DNA from: Candidatus Zixiibacteriota bacterium
Lineage (GTDB): Bacteria > Zixibacteria > MSB-5A5 > WJJR01
Length of the DNA stretch: 8,902 bases
Direction of reading: 5' to 3'
Assembly: GCA_014729565.1 (NCBI GenBank)
Contig: WJJR01000385.1
Coordinates: 1-8,902 of the forward strand
In this document: piece by piece, positions 4,631 through 8,902 of the stretch
How the letters are laid out: every line of letters starts with the position of its first letter
Position numbering within the stretch: the stretch's first letter is position 1
Translations under genes and position numbers: made by a program
Notes under the pieces: model-generated
What the model was told of the DNA's origin: nothing
Seen by the model: the letters and a program-made list of their open reading frames with translations, nothing else
Databases searched by the model: none

Positions 4631-7345
4631 TTAGTTTTGTCTCTTTGTTGGATCGGTCGGGTCAATGCCAAATTGGTCAAACTCGTCTCGCTCTTGGGCC
4701 GGTGGTTGAATGCGCAAATCATACCGGTAATACATGTTGAGGGAATCTACGGGAATTGAGTCGGCATTGAAAACAGTGTTTTCGATGGCCAGCCGCGCCG
4801 CCTCATTAATCGCCTGCGAATCGGTCTCCGAGAGAGCCTCGTAATCCTCGATCTCGCCATTGAAATTGATCAGGATCTTGTAGACAACCCGCATCTCCTG
4901 GGTAAAGGTCCCGATCTCCGATTCCGGGAAAAGGAAGTCCCCGGTTGTTTTGATGCGCTGTGGCAGTGTCTGCGGTGTCGGCGCCATCGGCAGCGACGAT
5001 CCGACCGTGACGGAATCCGGGTCCATCCCGGTGGTGTCGGCTCCGGCCAGCGTCAGGCTGTCGAGACTCCGTGCGTATCGCTTCTTGCGTTTCGGGCGCT
5101 CGACCGTGTATGTGAGCTTTTCTGAGGCTGCCTCACCAAAGGGTGTCCCGGTGAGTTCCTCCTGGATGCCCTGATAGGCATAGTAGATTGTCGAGTCTTC
5201 CGCCGGGAAGTATTGTTCGCGCAAGGCAACGATCGCCCATTCAGCGTACGGTACCAGTCGTGATTCGGGGAATCGAATGGTGAAATTCTCGAGTTGCCGA
5301 ATCGCTTCGCGCGGATTGTTGTCGATCAAATAGGCGTCTTCGGCTTCCTCGTAGACTTTGGCCGGATGCGCCGTATCGGCGGCGGTCCCTTCCAGCCCGA
5401 GGCGCGCGATGGACACTCCGGCGTAATCGGTGTACGGGTACTCATCCAGAATTCGTCTAAGATACGTTTCGGCGGCCGCCGTATCGCCAAGATCATCGCG
5501 CAGCACATCGGCCGCGCCCAACAATGCTTTGGCGGCATAGTGGGATCTCGGGTACGACTCGACCATCTTTTTGTACTCGACCAGGGCCGAATCCGGATTA
5601 TTGAGTGAGAACCGATACAACTCCGCCAATTGAAGTTGAGTTCTGGCGGGTGCACCGATCTGTTCGAGTTGGGCCAGCTTTTCGTCGCGCTCCGCTTCGA
5701 GTTCCTGACGACGGCGGGCGGCGGCGGTATCGTCGACGGTTGCGATGACGGGTGGTGGCGCAAGAATCGAATCAGGAGGCGTCTGCGGGCCGAAGAGGCC
5801 GTTGGTTCCGAAGTCATACAGGTACCCCGGCGACGGTGGGCCGAACGCATCCCTCGCGCCGAACAGCGCTTCCCAACTGTGCTGAGGGAGAAGAACGCGG
5901 CGTTTCAAGTTGTATCGCACTTCCGCCGAATCGACCGGCGGACCAAAAAACGGAGCCAGATGAGTGGGCGGACCCTGGGGCGTTTCAGATACCCGGACCG
6001 TATCCGGCATCAGCAGCGCCATCAACTCCCGTTCTTCCTCGGTTGGCGGTTCGGGCCCCTGAACCAGGTGCTGCTTATCCTCGGGAACGACATTCCGAGG
6101 TTGGTATGGCGGGCGGGCTTCCGGGATCGAGTACGGCAGTACCCGCTCGAAGCGCGGCACTTTGTTGGGATCATACACGAAAGCGTTTTGCCCCAGACTG
6201 TTGATCTGCGCCGGACTGCGCAGCTCACCGCGACCCAGTTCGAGCCGGAACTGTTCCAGTTGTGTGATATTCGCCGAACGGGTCAGTGCCAGATTGGCCA
6301 GATCCCCGACCGTATGCTCCGCCCGCGATTTGTCATACAGATCTTTGGCGGCGACCAGATCCTGTTCCTGGAACTGCTTGATCTCGGCCATGTGGAAGTA
6401 GGCCTCTGCAGCGTACGGTGTCCTCTCCAGCACGGCGGCGACCCGCTCGTATTGGCGCCACGCGGCTTCATAATCGCCGGTGTTTTCGAGTCCCCGGGCG
6501 AGCGACAGTCGGATCACGCCGACTGAATCCTCGAACCGTTCATCGTCAATCAGCGATTCAAAAACGGCGATACCGGAATCCGGCCGGCCGGATTCGTAGT
6601 ACGCTTCGCCGATGCCGCGATAGGCGCGTAACTGCAAATCGGGATGGTCCTCTTCCTCCAGGAGCGGCTGATAGAGGGCAATCGCCTTGTCGGCCTGATC
6701 CAGTTTGCGGAACGACTGTGCCGCCAGCAGACGCGATTCTTGTGCGCGTTCGCTCTTGGGATACTCGTCGATGACGCGCATGAATTCGGTTTTGGCAGAA
6801 TCATAGCTTTCGTTGTCGAAGAAGAACTGGCCGCGTTGATAGAGCGCCTCGGCGCGCCACTCATCCTTGCGCGCGGTTTCGGCCAATTCGGTGAACACAC
6901 GGAATCCCGCCCGCTCATCACCCAGTTGAATCCGGCAGCGGGCGAGATACAGACGCGCCTCCTCGATGAATTTCGACTCGGGATGCGTCACCAGCAACTC
7001 GCGAAACGCAGCTTCCGATTTGGTGAAGTTCTGAATGTGGAAATACGACATCCCGATCATAAACAGGGCGTCGTCGTGATACTTGCTGTCCGGATGCTCT
7101 TCGACAACCTTGTTGGCCTTCTCAATCGCATCGAGGTAATGGGTCTTACCCGGGCCGATGGCGCTTTGCCCACGCGCCTGCTTGCGCATCTTTTCGCCCT
7201 GGCCATAGTACTGCTTGGCGTGATAGAAGGTGTTGAAATAGACACACCCCGACCCCATGAGGAGAATTGCGCCCAGAACCAGTGCCACCAATCCGCGCAC
7301 CGGCTTCTGTCTTCGACTGGTTGTGGCCGTATGGCCCAACATCAT
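4631..7345 (-). CDS. Large BamD-like TPR lipoprotein with TonB-C-like C-terminal domain
   Basis: A 904-residue exported protein. Residues 1-18 are basic, 19-33 hydrophobic, ending Met-Gly-Ser-Gly-Cys34, a relaxed lipobox, so it is probably lipid-anchored. Residues about 60-370 are tetratricopeptide repeats of the BamD/YbgF type, with helix pairs ending in phrases such as HPDSKYHDDALFMIG, HPESKFIEEARLYLA and YPKSERAQESRLLAA. A Pro-rich linker (about 375-540) follows, then a charged helix (540-562), and a second TPR block (about 565-740). Residues about 813-880 look like a TonB C-terminal domain (VYKILINFNGEIEDYE, then AINEAARLAIENTVF and YYRYDLRI). Role unknown; outer-membrane assembly or envelope scaffolding is an inference. 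Two ATGs are adjacent; the first overlaps the upstream stop by 4 bases with AGGGG 5 nt before it. It lies inside a pyrimidine operon with no evident functional link. Confidence 0.88.
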   Translation of the reverse strand: MMLGHTATTSRRQKPVRGLVALVLGAILLMGSGCVYFNTFYHAKQYYGQGEKMRKQARGQSAIGPGKTHYLDAIEKANKVVEEHPDSKYHDDALFMIGMSYFHIQNFTKSEAAFRELLVTHPESKFIEEARLYLARCRIQLGDERAGFRVFTELAETARKDEWRAEALYQRGQFFFDNESYDSAKTEFMRVIDEYPKSERAQESRLLAAQSFRKLDQADKAIALYQPLLEEEDHPDLQLRAYRGIGEAYYESGRPDSGIAVFESLIDDERFEDSVGVIRLSLARGLENTGDYEAAWRQYERVAAVLERTPYAAEAYFHMAEIKQFQEQDLVAAKDLYDKSRAEHTVGDLANLALTRSANITQLEQFRLELGRGELRSPAQINSLGQNAFVYDPNKVPRFERVLPYSIPEARPPYQPRNVVPEDKQHLVQGPEPPTEEERELMALLMPDTVRVSETPQGPPTHLAPFFGPPVDSAEVRYNLKRRVLLPQHSWEALFGARDAFGPPSPGYLYDFGTNGLFGPQTPPDSILAPPPVIATVDDTAAARRRQELEAERDEKLAQLEQIGAPARTQLQLAELYRFSLNNPDSALVEYKKMVESYPRSHYAAKALLGAADVLRDDLGDTAAAETYLRRILDEYPYTDYAGVSIARLGLEGTAADTAHPAKVYEEAEDAYLIDNNPREAIRQLENFTIRFPESRLVPYAEWAIVALREQYFPAEDSTIYYAYQGIQEELTGTPFGEAASEKLTYTVERPKRKKRYARSLDSLTLAGADTTGMDPDSVTVGSSLPMAPTPQTLPQRIKTTGDFLFPESEIGTFTQEMRVVYKILINFNGEIEDYEALSETDSQAINEAARLAIENTVFNADSIPVDSLNMYYRYDLRIQPPAQERDEFDQFGIDPTDPTKRQN

Positions 7346-8316
7346 ATCATCCCCTGAACATCCAACCGCGTAAGGCCGGCGTTGCGAGCGGCGTTGACGG
7401 CATCGGTGAATTCATCGCGTGTCACACGACGGTTCAGCCGCGGATCATCCGAGGCCGCGTAGGCCGGATAGTACTGGCTCATCACATTGACCATCGTCGC
7501 CGGCGACACCTCGGTTGCCAGAAACTCAAAGATCGTACGGGATCGTGACAGGTCGCTTGGCAGCACCAGATGGCGGATGGCCAATCCACGTTCGGCGATG
7601 CCATGTGCGTCCAGTGCCAAGTCGCCAACCTGCCGATGCATTTCTTTGATCGCCTTACGATTCACAGTCCAATAATCTCGTACCTTCGAGAGCGCCCGCC
7701 CGTTCCGGTCTTCTCCATATCGCATATCGGCCAGGTAAATGTCGACCACACCATCGAGCAGGCGCAATAACTCCACTCGTTCATACCCGGATGTGTTCCA
7801 AACGATTGGAATGGCCAAGCCATCGCGGCGGGCGGTCAGGATCGCATCCAGCAGTTGCGGTGCGTGATGAGTCGGCGAGACGAAGTTAATGTTATGTGCC
7901 CCAGAGTCTTGCAGGTCGAGCATCAGCGACGACAGTTCTTGCGTGTTCATCACCTGTCCGCCGCTGTTCTGTGAAATCGAGTGATTCTGACAATACTGGC
8001 AACGTAGTGAGCAGCCGGTAAGGAAGATCGTGCCGGATCCCTGCGAGCCCGAGATATAGGGTTCTTCGCCATGGTGGAGATGCCAGCTCGCGACGCGCAG
8101 ATCTGCGTCCGAACGGCAGGTGCCGATCTCGCCCTCCAGACGGGCCGCGCCGCATTCCCTCGGGCAGACTGCGCACGAGGCCATCATCAGCCGCGTCTGC
8201 TCGACACGTTCCGCCGCTTCGGTCGACGACGGATCGAGACGCTTGAAGATGGTGTCTCGTTCGGCCGCCACAGACTTGGGCTTACGATTGAGAATTCTGC
8301 GTGAGAAAAAGGTCAT
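7342..8316 (-). CDS. PflX-like radical SAM protein (COG1313 type)
   Basis: A 324-residue radical SAM protein related to pyruvate formate-lyase activating enzymes. The 4Fe-4S/SAM motif is FLTGCSLRCQYCQNHSISQ, with Cys102, Cys106 and Cys109 as CxxxCxxC. An N-terminal cysteine set, CAVCPRECG (48, 51, 55) and GTC (67), is typical of the PflX group (CxxCPRxCGvxR...GxC) and may hold another metal or cluster. Further group marks are EEPYISGSQGSGTIF (84-98), GAHNINFVSPTHHAPQ (139-154), WNTSGYE (173-179), DIYLADMRYG (192-201) and IRHLVLP (247-253). No formate lyase gene lies here, so the substrate is unknown; 'activating enzyme' is a family label only. AGGA abuts the ATG, closer than usual. It starts 8 bases after the sirtuin gene and overlaps the lipoprotein start by 4. 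Confidence 0.9.
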   Translation of the reverse strand: MTFFSRRILNRKPKSVAAERDTIFKRLDPSSTEAAERVEQTRLMMASCAVCPRECGAARLEGEIGTCRSDADLRVASWHLHHGEEPYISGSQGSGTIFLTGCSLRCQYCQNHSISQNSGGQVMNTQELSSLMLDLQDSGAHNINFVSPTHHAPQLLDAILTARRDGLAIPIVWNTSGYERVELLRLLDGVVDIYLADMRYGEDRNGRALSKVRDYWTVNRKAIKEMHRQVGDLALDAHGIAERGLAIRHLVLPSDLSRSRTIFEFLATEVSPATMVNVMSQYYPAYAASDDPRLNRRVTRDEFTDAVNAARNAGLTRLDVQGMI

Positions 8317-8324
8317 TCCTGCTC

Positions 8325-8902
8325 TTAGGCCGCTGTGTCGGGAACGCCAATCCGCCGTCCGAGTGCCGGCAGCGCGATCCCCGACGGGTGACGCAATACG
8401 GCGTCACACATATACGAAGCACCGGTCGGTTCCGGATTCACTTCGATCAGATACGCGCCATTCTGCCGGGCGATTTGGATTAGCGATGCGGCCGGCTGGA
8501 CAAGGCTCGATGTTCCGACAGACAGGTAAACGTCGGCACGAGCGGACGCGGCCCAGGCGTTCTCCAGAGCCTCCCGCGGGAGCATCTCGCCAAACCAGAC
8601 CACTGCCGGACGGTAGAAACCGCCGCAATGGCACCGGGGAATGTCGTCATTCTCACCGGGGGGCTGCACATCGGCATATTCGCCGCAATCGTGGCACCGA
8701 GTGAGCATGATATTACCATGCAGTTCAATCGGTTCCGATGATCCCGCGCGGCGGTGGAGGCCATCGACATTCTGTGTGATCAGAGTGAAGTCGCTGAAGT
8801 GTTTCTCCCAGCGCGCCAATTCGTAGTGGCCCGGATTTGGCTCTACCTCGCGTACCAGCCCACGACGGTACTCATACCATTCCCATACCACATGGGGATG
8901 AT
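8325..8902 (-). CDS. cobB: Sir2-family NAD-dependent protein deacylase, 5' end outside window
   Basis: About 192 C-terminal residues of a sirtuin are present; the reading frame stays open to the right edge, so the N-terminal NAD-binding GAGIS segment lies outside. Visible marks, numbering from the GTG codon at 8891: LITQNVDGLHRRAG (37-50), the catalytic histidine in IELHGN (His58), zinc cysteines Cys66/Cys69 and Cys87/Cys89, RPAVVWFGE (94-102), VGTSSLVQPAA (124-134) and VNPEPT. WYEYRRGL carries the Tyr-x-x-Arg pair (Tyr6, Arg9) that in SIRT5 and E. coli CobB binds acidic acyl groups, so desuccinylase/demalonylase activity is predicted beside deacetylation. The GTG at 8891 is not the true start, since homologous sequence (Pro-His-Val) continues upstream of it. 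It is the first visible gene of the minus-strand operon. Confidence 0.94.
   Translation of the reverse strand, partial: HPHVVWEWYEYRRGLVREVEPNPGHYELARWEKHFSDFTLITQNVDGLHRRAGSSEPIELHGNIMLTRCHDCGEYADVQPPGENDDIPRCHCGGFYRPAVVWFGEMLPREALENAWAASARADVYLSVGTSSLVQPAASLIQIARQNGAYLIEVNPEPTGASYMCDAVLRHPSGIALPALGRRIGVPDTAA

Noticed and set aside
5630..6526. A long plus-strand open frame (298 codons) opposite the TPR lipoprotein gene.
   Set aside because: It is Arg-rich, has no family features, and lies wholly opposite a gene with clear signal peptide, TPR repeats and correct overlaps; it is a mirror frame of GC-biased codons.
7342..8316. Calling the radical SAM protein a true pyruvate formate-lyase activase.
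   Set aside because: The N-terminal cysteine set and sequence segments fit the PflX/COG1313 group, and no glycyl radical enzyme gene is in the window.

Overview
The window looks like a chromosomal segment of a diderm (Gram-negative-type) bacterium with moderately high GC. Evidence for two membranes is a large BamD-like TPR lipoprotein with a TonB-C-like end. The first residues of its mature part (Cys-Val-Tyr-Phe-Asn-Thr-Phe-Tyr) and its low-complexity linker recall proteins of uncultivated FCB-group or Zixibacteria-like lineages. That placement is from memory and is weak. I see no rRNA, tRNA, CRISPR array, transposase or phage gene.

Right block (8902 down to 2858, minus strand): a tightly packed gene string, read in the order sirtuin deacylase (5' end cut by the window edge), PflX-like radical SAM protein, TPR lipoprotein, pyrK, pyrD. 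Gaps are 8 bp, a 4 bp overlap, 6 bp and 6 bp, so this is very probably one operon with its promoter outside the window. PyrK (FAD and 2Fe-2S subunit) and PyrD (class 1B catalytic subunit) together form the NAD-dependent dihydroorotate dehydrogenase.

Left block (1074 down to 1, minus strand): pyrF (subfamily 2 OMP decarboxylase) overlaps by 4 bp the start of a partial YjeF/Nnr NAD(P)HX epimerase gene. PyrF finishes the UMP pathway that PyrK/PyrD serve, on the same strand.

Middle (about 1075 to 2857): a 1.78 kb stretch of different character separates pyrD from pyrF. It holds a short conserved hypothetical gene on the minus strand that seems to lack its usual C-terminal half and may be leaderless. 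Divergent from it, on the plus strand, are two overlapping genes for a four-helix membrane protein and a small XRE regulator, with a repeat-rich candidate promoter/operator in front. The convergent 286 bp between the regulator and pyrD has hairpins but no convincing gene. The most economical reading is an ancestral pyrK-pyrD-pyrF run broken by insertion or local rearrangement.

Most of the window is recognisable housekeeping content. The points most worth a second look are the BamD-like/TonB-C-like lipoprotein inside the pyrimidine operon, the regulator/membrane-protein cassette with its operator-like repeats, and the truncated, possibly leaderless hypothetical gene. I did not find a clear new defence or mobile system.
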